Made by a program: the position numbers and the translations under genes. 64,000 nucleotides of DNA from Sporosarcina sp. P13. GTDB lineage: Bacteria > Bacillota > Bacilli > Bacillales_A > Planococcaceae. The notes under the pieces were generated by a model. The model was not told the origin of the DNA. It saw only the letters and a program-made list of their open reading frames with translations, and did no database searches. Positions 36,030 to 45,709 of this stretch are shown piece by piece; within the stretch, counting starts at the first letter, position 1, and every line of letters begins with the position of its first letter. Where the stretch lies: NCBI RefSeq assembly GCF_002743055.1, contig NZ_PDYM01000002.1, positions 118,241 to 182,240 of the forward strand. Direction: 5' to 3'.

Positions 36030-36728
36030 ATGAGTGGGTTTTTCATGGCCCTCATGCAATTATGGTTAGAGATCCCCGCGTTAATCGGCTATATCAGGGG
36101 GCAAGCATTCCTTCGTCCACTATCAAAAGCGGAAGAAGCAGAATGCCTAAGACGATTAGCAGAAGGTGATGACAGTGCGCGCGATGAGCTAATTGAACAT
36201 AATATGCGTTTAGTCGCGCACATCGTCAAGAAGTTCCAGCCAAAGCACGAGTTGTTGGATGACTATATTTCAATAGGTGCAATTGGCCTGATGAAAGCCA
36301 TCAACAGCTTTACACCTGATCGCAAAACGAAGCTTGCGACATATGCTGCACGTTGTATTGAAAATGAAATTCTGATGTATTTACGCACACAAAAAAAGGT
36401 ACAAAAAGATGTCTCCCTCTATGAACCCATCGGCCTTGACAAAGATGGCCAATCGTTAGAAATCGCAGACCTACTCCAAACAGATGACATACCTCCCCAA
36501 ACAACCGTAGAACAGAATGAACAAAAAGAGCGCCTCTACAAACATTTGAGCAAGCTAGATTCGCGCGAACTTGAAATCATCCAAAGACGTTACGGATTAC
36601 TAGATGATCAGCCGATGACGCAAAAAGAGATTGCTGAACAATTGAATATTTCAAGAAGTTATGTATCGCGTATCGAAAAGCGTGCTATTGTGAAATTGTA
36701 TCAGTCTTTTAAACATGAGTATCAGTAA
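36030..36728 (+). CDS. sigK: Sporulation sigma factor pro-sigma-K, uninterrupted
   Basis: Sigma-K drives late mother-cell transcription during sporulation and is made as a membrane-bound precursor cut by SpoIVFB. The 232-residue protein has the hydrophobic pro-sequence (MSGFFMALMQLWLEIPALIG), region 2 with NMRLVAHIVKKF near 57 and GLMKAINSFTPDRKTKLATYA near 82-102, and region 4 with the TQKEIAEQLNISRSYVSRIE helix-turn-helix near 193-212. The gene is continuous, so no skin-type element splits it. The ATG follows GGAGGTGG. It lies alone between yqeG and mtnN. Sigma-E control is expected from the family; I could not assign the promoter boxes. Confidence 0.95.
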   Translation: MSGFFMALMQLWLEIPALIGYIRGQAFLRPLSKAEEAECLRRLAEGDDSARDELIEHNMRLVAHIVKKFQPKHELLDDYISIGAIGLMKAINSFTPDRKTKLATYAARCIENEILMYLRTQKKVQKDVSLYEPIGLDKDGQSLEIADLLQTDDIPPQTTVEQNEQKERLYKHLSKLDSRELEIIQRRYGLLDDQPMTQKEIAEQLNISRSYVSRIEKRAIVKLYQSFKHEYQ

Positions 36729-36773
36729 CTTTACTATTTAGCGCTTGTGAATGGGCTAGCTTACAGATGTAAA

Positions 36774-36831
36774 AAAGCGTTTCCGATTAATTAGCTCAGG
36801 CCCCAAGCCCATCGCTCATCGGAAACGCTTT
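36774..36831. terminator. Bidirectional terminator between sigK and the microprotein/mtnN unit
   Basis: AAAGCGTTTCCGAT pairs perfectly with ATCGGAAACGCTTT around a 30-base loop. Minus-strand exit gives TTTTTT; plus-strand exit gives TGTTTT. Confidence 0.85.
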
Positions 36832-36841
36832 GTTTTGGTTG

Positions 36842-36922
36842 TTAGTCCGCTTTGACCTCACGTAAAATTACTGCTGACAATATAGCCGCTACTAGAAAAA
36901 CTCCACCCATTAAGAATCCCAT
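36842..36922 (-). CDS. Unknown 26-residue membrane microprotein
   Basis: The predicted product starts MGFLMGGVFLVAAILSAVI and ends LREVKAD. It is one membrane helix followed by a short charged tail. A near-ideal ribosome-binding site (GAAAGGAGGGA) lies six bases before the ATG, and the stop is followed by a strong terminator, which is the main evidence that it is a gene. It follows mtnN on the same strand by 67 bases. I do not recognise the family; its shape recalls small subunits such as CydS/CbdX-type or regulatory microproteins, without direct support. Confidence 0.6.
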   Translation of the reverse strand: MGFLMGGVFLVAAILSAVILREVKAD

Positions 36923-36989
36923 TGGTTGTCCCTCCTTTCAAAGAAACATTCAGTTGCATTGTCTACTTATTGATTTTACCATAGAACAA

Positions 36990-37682
36990 TTAAAGTTTCG
37001 AGATGACTCGCAAAACAATCTGTGACGAGTGTTTTGCAGCGAGTGGTAAAAATTCGTCGAAGCTAACTGTGGATTCTTTTCCAGCGATGTCTGATAACGC
37101 ACGGATGACGACACATTTTATGTTGAACTGGTAACAAACTTGTGCGACTGCAGCTGCTTCCATTTCTACCGCGATCACGCGTGGGAATTTCTCTTGCACT
37201 TGTATGACCTTTTGTGGATCTGCCATAAATGTATCTGCAGAAGCAATGCTTCCTACCGCATGTTTATATGTATCTAGTTCTACTACTGCTTCTCTAGCTA
37301 AGTCGATTAAATGTGTATCTGAAGGGAAACTAGCTGGTAGCTGTGGTAACTGCCCTAGTTCATAACCAAATGCTGTGACATCGACGTCGTGATGTAGCAC
37401 ATAATCAGAAATAACGACTGTTCCTACTTCTAAGTCGGGATGTGTACCACCAGCAGAACCTGTGTTTAATACCAGATCCGGTTTATAGATTTGCAATAGG
37501 AGCGTTGTGGCCATGGCAGCATTTACTTTTCCGATGCCACTTTTAGTAACGATGACTTGATGCTTACCTACTTTTCCTTCGATGAATTCGCAATTACCAA
37601 TTGTCGTGATTTTCCCTAACCCGATTTCCCTGCGAAGTATTTCAACTTCTTCTTCCATTGCACCTACTATAGCTATTTTCAT
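36990..37682 (-). CDS. mtnN: 5'-methylthioadenosine/S-adenosylhomocysteine nucleosidase
   Basis: MtnN removes adenine from MTA and SAH in methionine and methyl-group recycling. The 230-residue protein starts MKIAIVGAMEEEVEILRREI, contains TGSAGGTHPDLEVGTVVISD near 76-95 and has the catalytic glutamate/aspartate region VIAVEMEAAAVAQV near 169-182 and RALSDIAG near 195. The ATG at 37682 follows AAGGAGAGGG; the frame to 37700 lies within that site. It lies downstream of yrrS. Confidence 0.97.
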   Translation of the reverse strand: MKIAIVGAMEEEVEILRREIGLGKITTIGNCEFIEGKVGKHQVIVTKSGIGKVNAAMATTLLLQIYKPDLVLNTGSAGGTHPDLEVGTVVISDYVLHHDVDVTAFGYELGQLPQLPASFPSDTHLIDLAREAVVELDTYKHAVGSIASADTFMADPQKVIQVQEKFPRVIAVEMEAAAVAQVCYQFNIKCVVIRALSDIAGKESTVSFDEFLPLAAKHSSQIVLRVISKL

Positions 37683-37794
37683 ATGTTCCCTCTCCTTCAT
37701 TTATCCGCTACTCGTATTCGTTAATTTGTAGAACAAGTGTAAGTGTATGGTATTGTCCATTCGACTCACACTTGTCTATTCTTTTTGATATCGT

Positions 37795-38502
37795 TTATTT
37801 CATGACGTCCATTTTTACTGGTTTCCATCCTTGGCCGTCTACCCACTCAAGGTATACTTTGTATTTCTTTGAATTATCAAGAGTTGTGACGATACCTTCT
37901 GCTTTTTGTGGACTTCCACCGTTTTGTATTCGCAAGTAAATTAAATCTTTTTCAGCTTTACCTGTGGCATAAGAAATCGCCTTTTTCTTTTCGTGCCAAT
38001 CAGTTGAAGTTCCGTCGTATTTCGAAACATGCTGCCCTGTTTGCTTCGTACCTACCGGCTTCCAGTTTGGATCTACTACAGACTTTTTCTCCGGATCCTT
38101 CTTAGTTGGTTCCGGTTCCGGTTTTGGTTCTGGCTCAGGTTCAACTACTGGTTGTGTTTCTTCAACAACAGGTTTTTCAGCTGGAGTTTCTGACTCAACC
38201 GCCTCGTCTTCAGCTTTCGCATGTTTTTGCTCTTCAGATGAAGCTAGATCTTCTGCTGCTTCATTCTCTTCAACGAAGATTGGTTCAATTGGTGCTTGTT
38301 CCGCTTGTTCCGCTTGTTGCACTCCCGTTTGCTGATTTACGTTTGCTTCTTCTTTATCATCACCTAGAACGAATGTTATACCGACGACTAGAATAAGTAG
38401 CACAACAACGCCAATTAAAATATTCAATGTTTTATTAACGCTTGTTGTTTTGTTACCTTTTTTACGTGAAGTCCTAGAAAGATTAGGATCTCGATCTGCC
38501 AT
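37795..38502 (-). CDS. yrrS: YrrS family membrane protein (DUF1510)
   Basis: YrrS is a conserved single-pass membrane protein of unknown function in Bacilli, usually encoded after greA. The 235-residue product has a basic N-terminus, one membrane helix (LNILIGVVVLLILVVGITFVLG), a long acidic low-complexity linker (Glu, Ala, Pro, with PEPEPKPEPEP near 125) and a conserved C-terminal domain (about residues 150-235) with DWHEKKKAISYATG and WVDGQGWKPV. It lies downstream of the greA terminator. The penicillin-binding gene pbpI, its neighbour in Bacillus subtilis, is missing. Confidence 0.88.
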   Translation of the reverse strand: MADRDPNLSRTSRKKGNKTTSVNKTLNILIGVVVLLILVVGITFVLGDDKEEANVNQQTGVQQAEQAEQAPIEPIFVEENEAAEDLASSEEQKHAKAEDEAVESETPAEKPVVEETQPVVEPEPEPKPEPEPTKKDPEKKSVVDPNWKPVGTKQTGQHVSKYDGTSTDWHEKKKAISYATGKAEKDLIYLRIQNGGSPQKAEGIVTTLDNSKKYKVYLEWVDGQGWKPVKMDVMK

Positions 38503-38573
38503 GTTGACATCTCCTTTTATACAAATCTAGTACACTTGTCCAATTGAACGTTTTATATGGAAAAATAAAGAAA

Positions 38574-38602
38574 TACCGCCTTCTGCTTGTGAGAAGACGG
38601 TA
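38574..38602 (-). terminator. Terminator after greA
   Basis: TACCGTCTTCT and AGAAGGCGGTA form an 11-pair stem (one G-U) followed by TTTCTTTATTTTT on the minus strand. Confidence 0.85.
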
Positions 38603-38608
38603 CGTTTG

Positions 38609-39085
38609 TCATTTTATCACGAGTACTTCGACTGACATTTCACCGCCGGGAGTTTGGATCTTGACTTTATCACCTGTTTTACGTCCAATTAATCCTTTAG
38701 CAATTGGTGAATCATTTGAAATCAAACCTTCCACCGGGTTCGCTTCAGCAGAACCGACAATCGTATACGTCTCTTCATCACCATTTGGCAATTCCTTAAA
38801 TGTTACAGTCTTACCTAACTGCACTTCATCAGTATTCAGTTCATCTTCGGTAATGATGACCGCATTGCGGATCATGGATTCTAATGAAGAAATTTTCCCT
38901 TCAACAAATGCTTGATCTTCTTTTGCTGAATCATATTCGGAGTTCTCCGAAAGGTCGCCATAACTACGTGCGACTTTAATACGTTCGACTACTTCTTTAC
39001 GTTTAACAGTTTTCAAATATTCTAATTCGTCTTCTAGCTTTTGCTTCCCAGCCACCGTCATTGGGAATTTTTTTTCTGAAACCAT
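38609..39085 (-). CDS. greA: Transcription elongation factor GreA
   Basis: GreA inserts into the RNA polymerase secondary channel and stimulates cleavage of backtracked RNA. The 158-residue protein has the N-terminal coiled coil with [12 protein letters not shown] near 21 and the tip acidic residues in [20 protein letters not shown] near 42-61, then the FKBP-like C-terminal domain. Length is normal. The ATG follows GAGGAGTG. It follows udk, as in Bacillus subtilis. Confidence 0.98.
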   Translation of the reverse strand: MVSEKKFPMTVAGKQKLEDELEYLKTVKRKEVVERIKVARSYGDLSENSEYDSAKEDQAFVEGKISSLESMIRNAVIITEDELNTDEVQLGKTVTFKELPNGDEETYTIVGSAEANPVEGLISNDSPIAKGLIGRKTGDKVKIQTPGGEMSVEVLVIK

Positions 39086-39198
39086 TTACCAACACTCCTC
39101 AAATTTCTGTTCATGGAAAATACTATGCCGCACCAACACCAACTATGCGACATAGTGGGTCTTTTGCTGAATTAAGTTAAAATTATGTCATCATCATA

Positions 39199-39834
39199 TT
39201 ACACTTCGTCAGGAGACGCAAGAATTGTTTTTATTTTCGTAACCATTAAGTCAATGGCAACAGCGTTCTCTCCGCCTTCAGGGATAATTATATTAGCATA
39301 TTTTTTTGTCGGTTCGATAAATTGATTGTGCATCGGGCGCACAACCGATAAATATTGTTCGATAACTGAATCTACCGTCCGACCACGGTCATTGATATCA
39401 CGTAAAATTCTTCGTATAATTCGAATATCTGAATCCGTATCAACGAATAATTTAATATCCATCAAATCACGTAAACGTTCATCTTCAAGCACCAAGATCC
39501 CTTCCAAAATAATGACGTCTTGCGATTCAATAACTTCCGTTTCCGCCGACCGCGTATGCAATGTATAATCATATGTCGGCTTTTGAATGGACCGCCTACC
39601 AAGAAGTTGATGAATGTGTTCAATCAATAAATCCGTATCGAAAGCCAATGGATGATCATAATTTGTCTGCAATCTTTCCTCAAATGACTTTTCGGATTGA
39701 TCTTTGTAATAGTCATCTTGTTCAATGACGACAACAGAGTGTCCTTGGAACACTTCATGGATTTTTTTCGTAACACTTGTTTTACCGGAGCCGGAGCCAC
39801 CCGTAATTCCAATCACAACAGGTTTATTCTTCAC
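39199..39834 (-). CDS. udk: Uridine kinase
   Basis: Udk phosphorylates uridine and cytidine in pyrimidine salvage. The 211-residue protein starts with GTG-encoded [20 protein letters not shown], holding the P-loop GGSGSGKT, and has EQDDYYKDQ near 37, the YDHPLAFD motif near 57 and [13 protein letters not shown] near 150. The frame is open to 39879; the GTG at 39834 follows AAAGGGGAA and fits the family. The two peptidase U32 genes next to udk in Bacillus subtilis are absent here, so trmR is the direct upstream gene. Confidence 0.96.
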   Translation of the reverse strand: MKNKPVVIGITGGSGSGKTSVTKKIHEVFQGHSVVVIEQDDYYKDQSEKSFEERLQTNYDHPLAFDTDLLIEHIHQLLGRRSIQKPTYDYTLHTRSAETEVIESQDVIILEGILVLEDERLRDLMDIKLFVDTDSDIRIIRRILRDINDRGRTVDSVIEQYLSVVRPMHNQFIEPTKKYANIIIPEGGENAVAIDLMVTKIKTILASPDEV

Positions 39835-39862
39835 AGCGATTCCCCTTTGCTGTTTTTGGTAG

Positions 39863-40498
39863 TTACTTTTTAACCGCAATCAGAATTCCGTCACCAATTG
39901 GTACAAGCGATGATTCATACTGCTCATGTTCCATCGCCCAGCTCGTGAATTTTTTCAAATTACGGATCATCGTGCGATTACGTTTAGGAATTTCCTCATC
40001 AGACAACAGCACCATACCATGCATAAACATATTATCGCAATATATTACACCTGATTCGCTCACCAACGGGCTGTATTTTTCAAAGAATTTCATGTACTGT
40101 CCTTTTGCCGCATCGATGAACAAGGCATCGAACGACTGCTCAGCTAATGTTGTCTCGTCAAACTCCAATGCATCTGCGTGGATAATATGGATGCGATCAG
40201 TCAATCCACTTCGTTCAATATACTGCACTGCCTGCTCATAGCGATCTGTATCGCGCTCGATTGTGTAAATGACCGCTTGCGGAAAGGCTTGCGCCAAACG
40301 GATGCCTGAATAGCCAATAGCGCTACCGATTTCAAGGATACGTTGAGGTTGTTGTATTTGCAACAAACCTATCAACGTATGCAATCCCGTGTCATCCATA
40401 ATCGGCACGCGATATTTAGCCGCATATTGCTCCATTTCCAAGATGAGCGGCTCTTTCTTTTCTGAAAAGCCGCTAATATAGGCATTGTAGTCGGTCAT
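39863..40498 (-). CDS. trmR: tRNA 5-hydroxyuridine methyltransferase TrmR
   Basis: TrmR (YrrM) makes 5-methoxyuridine at the tRNA wobble position in Bacillus subtilis. The 211-residue O-methyltransferase-type protein has the SAM motif [16 protein letters not shown] near 58-73, HADALEFDE near 105 and the metal-site segment [11 protein letters not shown] near 121 with the conserved Asp and Lys. The ATG at 40498 follows AAAGGAGAAG. It is tightly packed between mltG and udk. Confidence 0.92.
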   Translation of the reverse strand: MTDYNAYISGFSEKKEPLILEMEQYAAKYRVPIMDDTGLHTLIGLLQIQQPQRILEIGSAIGYSGIRLAQAFPQAVIYTIERDTDRYEQAVQYIERSGLTDRIHIIHADALEFDETTLAEQSFDALFIDAAKGQYMKFFEKYSPLVSESGVIYCDNMFMHGMVLLSDEEIPKRNRTMIRNLKKFTSWAMEHEQYESSLVPIGDGILIAVKK

Positions 40499-40525
40499 AT
40501 CGACTTCTCCTTTAAACAATTTGTA

Positions 40526-41662
40526 TTATTTATGCTGGCTATCAATATACTCAGCTTTGTTTTTCAAATGTTCGTCATATGTCTTCGCAAAGTGATTGAT
40601 ACCGTCTTTATCAGCCAAGAAAAACAAATAACGCGTCGTAGAAGGTTCAACAACAGCTTGTATAGAAGCTGTTCCTGTGTTCGCGATAGGACCTGGTGGA
40701 AGACCTTTGTTTCGATACGTGTTGTACGCATTTTCTACTTTCAAATCCTCATTCAAGACACGATCTTTATGTTTACCTAGCGCATATAAAACGGTTGGGT
40801 CGGTTTGCAAAGGCATGTCTTCTTTAATCCGGTTATTAAAGACACTTGCAATCGTCTCACGATCCGCTTTACTCGTTGCTTCTTTTTCAAGTAAAGAAGC
40901 AAACGTTAACAGCCAGTGAGCAGTCTTTTCTTTTTCTGTCCAATAGCCTTGATAAGGAATCAAATTTTGCACAGTTGCATCAACCATCGTATCCACTACT
41001 TCTTTTACTGTCGGCTCTTCTTCATAAAACGGATACGTGGCTGGGAAGAGATACCCTTCCAAAGCATAACGAATATTTTCCGCTAAAATTTCATCCGTTA
41101 TGATTTCAGGATATTTTGTCAGATAACCTTGAATCGTGTCTTCATTTGTTACATAATCCATAAATTGCTTTTCTGTGATTGTTGTTTTATCACTTGTTCT
41201 TTTCGCAATTTGATCAAGCGTTAAGCCTTCTGGAATAGTTAACGTAAAGACGGGCGTTCTATAGACTACACCTGTTTTTAAACTCTTAATCAATTCGTCT
41301 GGCGTCATCGATTGTGTCAAGCCATACGTACCTGCCTGGAAATCTGCTTCATTATTTACTTTTGCATAATACTTAAAAATACGAGCATTTTTGATAATGC
41401 CTTTTTGCTCAAGTATTTCGGAAATACTGTCTAAACCGGAACCAATCGGAATCTCCACTTCGATTACTTTTTCCGAATTTGAATCCATTGGTTCAAGCGC
41501 ACCTTTTATGTATGTATAAATAGAGAAGCCACCAATTAATCCTATAACAAGTAGTATGGAGACAATCCAAAATACGATTTTTCGAACGGTTTTCACTTCT
41601 TCCTTTTGTTCCAACATGCGTTCAAACATGACTTCTTTTTTTCCTTGGGGCTCTTTTTCCAT
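40526..41662 (-). CDS. mltG: Endolytic murein transglycosylase MltG
   Basis: MltG cleaves nascent glycan strands in the membrane and sets their length. The 378-residue protein has a cytoplasmic N-terminus, one membrane helix (IVFWIVSILLVIGLIGGFSI near 30-50), a LysM-like segment and the YceG catalytic domain with FASLLEKEA near 255 (catalytic Glu) and GLPPGPIANTG near 330. The GTG at 41671 lies in the GAGGTGAGG site, so the ATG at 41662 is chosen. It is preceded by the strong terminator of yrzB. Confidence 0.95.
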   Translation of the reverse strand: MEKEPQGKKEVMFERMLEQKEEVKTVRKIVFWIVSILLVIGLIGGFSIYTYIKGALEPMDSNSEKVIEVEIPIGSGLDSISEILEQKGIIKNARIFKYYAKVNNEADFQAGTYGLTQSMTPDELIKSLKTGVVYRTPVFTLTIPEGLTLDQIAKRTSDKTTITEKQFMDYVTNEDTIQGYLTKYPEIITDEILAENIRYALEGYLFPATYPFYEEEPTVKEVVDTMVDATVQNLIPYQGYWTEKEKTAHWLLTFASLLEKEATSKADRETIASVFNNRIKEDMPLQTDPTVLYALGKHKDRVLNEDLKVENAYNTYRNKGLPPGPIANTGTASIQAVVEPSTTRYLFFLADKDGINHFAKTYDEHLKNKAEYIDSQHK

Positions 41663-41700
41663 AACCCTCACCTCTTTTTCTAGGAATGCTAGTGTATCTT

Positions 41701-41732
41701 AAAAAAGACGGAACGGTGCGCACCATTCCGTC
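41701..41732 (-). terminator. Terminator of the alaS-ireB-ruvX-yrzB operon
   Basis: GACGGAATGGTGC and GCACCGTTCCGTC form a 13-pair palindromic stem (one G-U) followed by TTTTTT on the minus strand. Confidence 0.92.
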
Positions 41733-41744
41733 CGTCGCATTCTT

Positions 41745-42035
41745 TTACTCTTCTTCTTCTTCAAGGAACGTATTTAGTACTTCTTCAATCATGTCCCACT
41801 CTTCATCTGATTCAATTTCAAGCAATGAACCGCCGTCTTGGCCTTCTTCTGTCGGGATGAAAGCTGCCGCGTGGATTTCAACATCCTCATCATCGTCTAC
41901 TTGTTCGCCGTCTAAAACATGATACAGTACATACGATCTTTCATATTCCTTTGAATCAAACGTTAAAATTACTTCACATACATGCTCTTCGCCATTCTCG
42001 TCTATAATTGTCATTGTTTCTTGTCCGTGTTCCAT
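41745..42035 (-). CDS. yrzB: DUF1292 family protein YrzB
   Basis: YrzB is a small acidic protein of unknown function found after ruvX in Bacilli. The 96-residue product reads MEHGQETMTIIDENGEEH and carries the DUF1292 pattern FDSKEYERSYVLYH near 25 and the acidic C-terminus ESDEEWDMIEEVLNTF followed by five glutamates. The ATG follows AGAGGTGA. It is the last gene of the alaS operon. Confidence 0.92.
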   Translation of the reverse strand: MEHGQETMTIIDENGEEHVCEVILTFDSKEYERSYVLYHVLDGEQVDDDEDVEIHAAAFIPTEEGQDGGSLLEIESDEEWDMIEEVLNTFLEEEEE

Positions 42036-42047
42036 TCTAAATCACCT

Positions 42048-42467
42048 CTAGTTTTTTTTTGAATCCAAATAACCTTGCAAAATCATGCTAGCTGCCATTT
42101 TATCGATAACGGATTTACGCTTTTTGCGACTAACATCCGCTTCGATTAAGACACGTTCAGCAGCCATTGTCGTCAAACGCTCATCCCACAAAATCACAGG
42201 AGAATCAAACTTTTTACGCAGCTTTTCCGCGTATTGTTCGGAAGCTTGTCCTCTTGGACCAATTGTGTTGTTCATGTTTTTCGGATAACCGACGACGAAC
42301 TCCTGCACTTCATACTCTTTTGTTAACTCTGCGATTCGCTCCAAACCAAAAAGACCTGCTGCTTCGTCAATTTTGATCGTTTCGATGCCTTGAGCAGTCC
42401 AGCCGAAACTATCGCTAATTGCGACGCCGACCGTTTTTGTGCCGACGTCCAATCCCATAATCCTCAT
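42048..42467 (-). CDS. ruvX: Holliday junction resolvase-like protein RuvX (YqgF)
   Basis: RuvX/YqgF is an RNase H-fold nuclease implicated in 16S rRNA 5'-end processing or junction resolution. The 139-residue protein has the acidic motifs [13 protein letters not shown] near 4-16, WDERLTT near 95-101 and [14 protein letters not shown] near 122-135. The start ATG overlaps the ireB stop (ATGA). The alaS-ireB-ruvX order is widely conserved in Bacillota. Confidence 0.95.
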   Translation of the reverse strand: MRIMGLDVGTKTVGVAISDSFGWTAQGIETIKIDEAAGLFGLERIAELTKEYEVQEFVVGYPKNMNNTIGPRGQASEQYAEKLRKKFDSPVILWDERLTTMAAERVLIEADVSRKKRKSVIDKMAASMILQGYLDSKKN

Positions 42468-42736
42468 TCGGTTTTGCCTCTATTCTCACGGATGTAGAAC
42501 TTGACTAATTCTTCTAGAATTTCGTCTCGTTCTAATTTACGTATTTGATTGCGAGCATCTTCATGACGTGGAATATAAGCCGGATCTCCGGATAATAAAT
42601 AGCCGACAATCTGGTTGATCGGGTTATAGCCTTTTTCTTCCAATGATTTGTATACGTGGAGCATGACCGCCTTGACTTCTTCCTCCATCGACTCTTCAGG
42701 AAAGTTGAATTTCATCGTTTCGTCGGATGAATTCAT
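42464..42736 (-). CDS. IreB family regulatory phosphoprotein
   Basis: IreB is a small protein phosphorylated by the PASTA kinase IreK in Enterococcus and linked to cephalosporin tolerance; the Bacillus homologue is YrzL. The 90-residue product contains DETMKFNF near 5-12, with the conserved threonine, and [19 protein letters not shown] near 37-55. GTG at 42745 is also possible but lies too close to the GGCGGGG site; ATG at 42736 is preferred. It sits between alaS and ruvX. Confidence 0.93.
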   Translation of the reverse strand: MNSSDETMKFNFPEESMEEEVKAVMLHVYKSLEEKGYNPINQIVGYLLSGDPAYIPRHEDARNQIRKLERDEILEELVKFYIRENRGKTE

Positions 42737-42785
42737 ACTCGACACCCCGCCTTCCGATTTCCGTTATGTGTTTGACTGAATTCAG

Positions 42786-45419
42786 TTAAACAGATTTTAC
42801 ATAATCATACACGGATTGAAGCGCATCATCAAGTTTAGATGCGTCTTTTGCCCCCGCCATCGCCATGTCTGGACGGCCGCCGCCTTTTCCTCCACAAAGT
42901 GAAGCGACGTGGCTGACGATCTTGCCTGCGTGATAGTTGCTGTCTTTCAAATCGCTTGTTATACCAGCAGCTAGCATGACTTTACCGTCTGTGACTGTAC
43001 CTAAGACAATAACACCTTTTTCTGTTTTTTGTTTCAGCTCATCGATTAATTGACGTAGTCCGTTATTGTCTTTTACTTCAACATTCGCAGAAAGCACTGT
43101 AACATCTTCTATCTTTTGTGCAGATGCCATTACGTCAGCTAATTGGTTATTGCCCATTTTCGCTTGCAGGGATTCGTTTTCACGCTGCAGCTGTTTATAG
43201 TCAGACAAAATAGATTCTACTTTAGAAATAACGGTTTTCGGTGTTGCTTTTGCTGTAGCTGCAACTTGCTCAATAACCGATTGATCTTCTTTAAATGAAC
43301 GGAATGCTTGTCCACCAGTGAAAGCCTCAATACGGCGCGTTCCAGCTCCAATACCGCCTTCAGAAACAATTCTAAAAATATTAATGTCTGCTGTATTGTT
43401 GACGTGACAGCCACCACAAAGTTCGATGGAATAATCACCAACTTTTACCACACGTACGATATCTCCATACTTTTCACCGAACAATGCCATTGCGCCCATT
43501 TCTTTCGCTTCTGCAATCGGTGCTAGCGTTGTATGAACAGGTGTACTGGCCCATATTTGTTCATTTACTTGGTATTCGATGCGCTCTAACTCTTCTTTCG
43601 TCACTTGGCCAAAGTGTGAGAAGTCAAAACGTAAACGATCAGGACCCACATAAGAACCTGCTTGGTTAACATGTTCTCCAAGTACGTCTTTTAATGCACG
43701 GTGTAATAAGTGGGTCGCTGTATGGTTTTTAACCGTTAAGCTACGTGAATGCTCGTCCACTTTTGCCGCGACCGGAGCGCCTTCATTTATTTCACCAGAA
43801 CTGACAAATACAGTATGCAAGTTTTGGCCGTTTGGCGCTTTTTTAACATCTTGAACTTCCGCAATGAATGCTTCATTCGTCAACGTTCCTTTATCCGCAA
43901 TTTGACCGCCGCTTTCTGCATAGAAAGGTGTTTGGTCAAGAATAACTTGTACTGTTTGACCTTCAGCAGCACGCGCGACTCGCTGACCGTCTTGTAGTAA
44001 AACGCTAACCGTCGCCGCTGTCCCTAGCTGCTCATAACCGATAAATTCACTTGCTTCATGAACTTCGCCTAGGACGCCAGATTGGACATGCATGGAGTCG
44101 GTAGTTGCTCTCGCTGCGCGTGCACGGTTACGCTGTGTAGCCATTTCTTCATCGAATCCATTACGATCCACTGCTACGTTCTCTTCATGTGCAAATTCCT
44201 CTGTTAATTCAAACGGGAATCCGTATGTATCATATAGTTTAAATGCATCACTACCTGACACGATTTGTACATCTGAAGCTTTTGCTTTTTGAAGGATAGT
44301 AGTAAGAATCGCCATCCCATCATGCAATGTTTCATGGAAACGATCTTCTTCGTTTTTCACAACTTTCATAACGAAAGCTTGCTTTTCATGTACTTCCGGA
44401 TAGAAGTCTTTCATAATATCTCCAACAATCGGCACTAGCATGTACATGAATGGCTTATCGATGCCTAATTGTTTCGCAAAACGAACCGCTCTTCTAAGTA
44501 GACGACGCAGTACATAGCCGCGACCTTCATTAGACGGTAACGCCCCGTCACCTATTGCGAATGCTACGGTTCGGATATGGTCTGCAATTACTTTAAATGC
44601 CGTATCTGCTTCTGCTGTTTCCCCGTATTTTCTACCTGAAAGATTTTCCACAGCTTCGATAATTGGCATGAATAGATCCGTATCGAAATTTGTTGGTACG
44701 TCTTGGATGACAGATGCCATACGCTCTAAGCCCATTCCTGTATCAATGTTTTTCTTAGGAAGCGGCGTGTACGTGTGATCAGGATTATGGTTGAACTCAG
44801 AGAATACTAAGTTCCAAATTTCCAAATACCGGTCATTTTCTCCACCTGGATATAATTCCGGATCTGAGAAATCATCACCATAGCTTGGGCCACGATCGTA
44901 GAAGATTTCAGAATTCGGACCACTTGGACCTTCACCAATATCCCAGAAGTTTCCTTCCAAACGGATGATACGCTCTGCCGGAATACCAATACGGTCTCTC
45001 CAGATGGCATATGCCTCTTCATCTTCTGGATGAATCGTGACAGATAATAATTCGGGATCAAAACCGATCCACTTGTCATTCGTCAAAAAGTCCCATGCGC
45101 GAACGATGGCTTCTTCTTTGAAGTAATCGCCAATGGAGAAGTTTCCAAGCATTTCAAAGAACGTATGGTGACGCGCTGTGTAACCGACGTTTTCAATATC
45201 GTTTGTACGAATCGATTTTTGTGCGTTTGCAATCCTTGGATTATCAGGAACCACTCGTCCGTCAAAGTATTTCTTCAGTGTTGCGACTCCACTGTTAATC
45301 CATAGTAAAGATGCGTCATCAACAGGCACTAAAGCCGCTGATGGTTCTACACTATGTCCATGCGCTTTAAAATAGTCTAAAAATAGTTGGCGAATTTCAG
45401 ATCCCGTTAGTTTTTTCAT
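42786..45419 (-). CDS. alaS: Alanyl-tRNA synthetase
   Basis: AlaS charges tRNA-Ala and edits mischarged Ser and Gly. The 877-residue protein has the class II catalytic core ([19 protein letters not shown] near 82-100), the editing domain with [11 protein letters not shown] near 565 and CGGCHV near 667, and the C-terminal DHHA1 domain ending SVYDYVKSV. Length is usual. The ATG follows TAGGAGGAAC. A T-box leader precedes it, so expression rises when tRNA-Ala is uncharged. Confidence 0.98.
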   Translation of the reverse strand: MKKLTGSEIRQLFLDYFKAHGHSVEPSAALVPVDDASLLWINSGVATLKKYFDGRVVPDNPRIANAQKSIRTNDIENVGYTARHHTFFEMLGNFSIGDYFKEEAIVRAWDFLTNDKWIGFDPELLSVTIHPEDEEAYAIWRDRIGIPAERIIRLEGNFWDIGEGPSGPNSEIFYDRGPSYGDDFSDPELYPGGENDRYLEIWNLVFSEFNHNPDHTYTPLPKKNIDTGMGLERMASVIQDVPTNFDTDLFMPIIEAVENLSGRKYGETAEADTAFKVIADHIRTVAFAIGDGALPSNEGRGYVLRRLLRRAVRFAKQLGIDKPFMYMLVPIVGDIMKDFYPEVHEKQAFVMKVVKNEEDRFHETLHDGMAILTTILQKAKASDVQIVSGSDAFKLYDTYGFPFELTEEFAHEENVAVDRNGFDEEMATQRNRARAARATTDSMHVQSGVLGEVHEASEFIGYEQLGTAATVSVLLQDGQRVARAAEGQTVQVILDQTPFYAESGGQIADKGTLTNEAFIAEVQDVKKAPNGQNLHTVFVSSGEINEGAPVAAKVDEHSRSLTVKNHTATHLLHRALKDVLGEHVNQAGSYVGPDRLRFDFSHFGQVTKEELERIEYQVNEQIWASTPVHTTLAPIAEAKEMGAMALFGEKYGDIVRVVKVGDYSIELCGGCHVNNTADINIFRIVSEGGIGAGTRRIEAFTGGQAFRSFKEDQSVIEQVAATAKATPKTVISKVESILSDYKQLQRENESLQAKMGNNQLADVMASAQKIEDVTVLSANVEVKDNNGLRQLIDELKQKTEKGVIVLGTVTDGKVMLAAGITSDLKDSNYHAGKIVSHVASLCGGKGGGRPDMAMAGAKDASKLDDALQSVYDYVKSV

Positions 45420-45440
45420 CGTCTGTTCCTCCTAAAATTA

Positions 45441-45672
45441 AAAAAACTCCACCCCTTGTATGAAGGGGCGAAGGTTCATTGATCGCGGTACCACCCTAAT
45501 TACCACGAAAACCGCAGTATCTCGAGTTGCCTTAACGCAGCAAAGACGGCAGGGATTAGCTGCACTTGGGAATAGCGTTCCTCTTGTTTCTTATGTGAGC
45601 TTTTTCAGCCTAGAAGCTCATCTCTTTACATAGAATACAGGAGTACTTGTTCCTTCAACGTTTTCATTATTT
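45441..45672 (-). promoter_or_regulatory. T-box riboswitch upstream of alaS
   Basis: On the minus strand the leader holds the T-box AGGGTGGTACCGCG (45484-45497), an antiterminator region, and a terminator stem CCCCTT/AAGGGG followed by TTTTTTT. In the stem I region the context AACGCTATTCC offers GCT, an alanine codon followed by A, as the specifier. This agrees with the alaS gene downstream. Confidence 0.92.
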
Positions 45673-45680
45673 CTAAACGA

Positions 45681-45709
45681 ATTATAGGAAAGTTCTAGTA
45701 CTTTGTCAA
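45681..45709 (-). promoter_or_regulatory. Consensus sigma-A promoter for the alaS T-box leader
   Basis: A perfect TTGACA and a perfect TATAAT are separated by 17 bases. The TTGACA overlaps the TGA stop of recD2. Confidence 0.93.

Noticed and set aside
37731..37776. ACAAGTGTG/ACACTTGT repeat as a terminator between yrrS and mtnN
   Set aside because: The loop is long and no clear U-tract follows, so I cannot support it as a terminator.
39120..39160. Hairpin CCAACTATG/CATAGTGGG between udk and greA as a terminator
   Set aside because: No U-tract follows on either strand and the stem is short.
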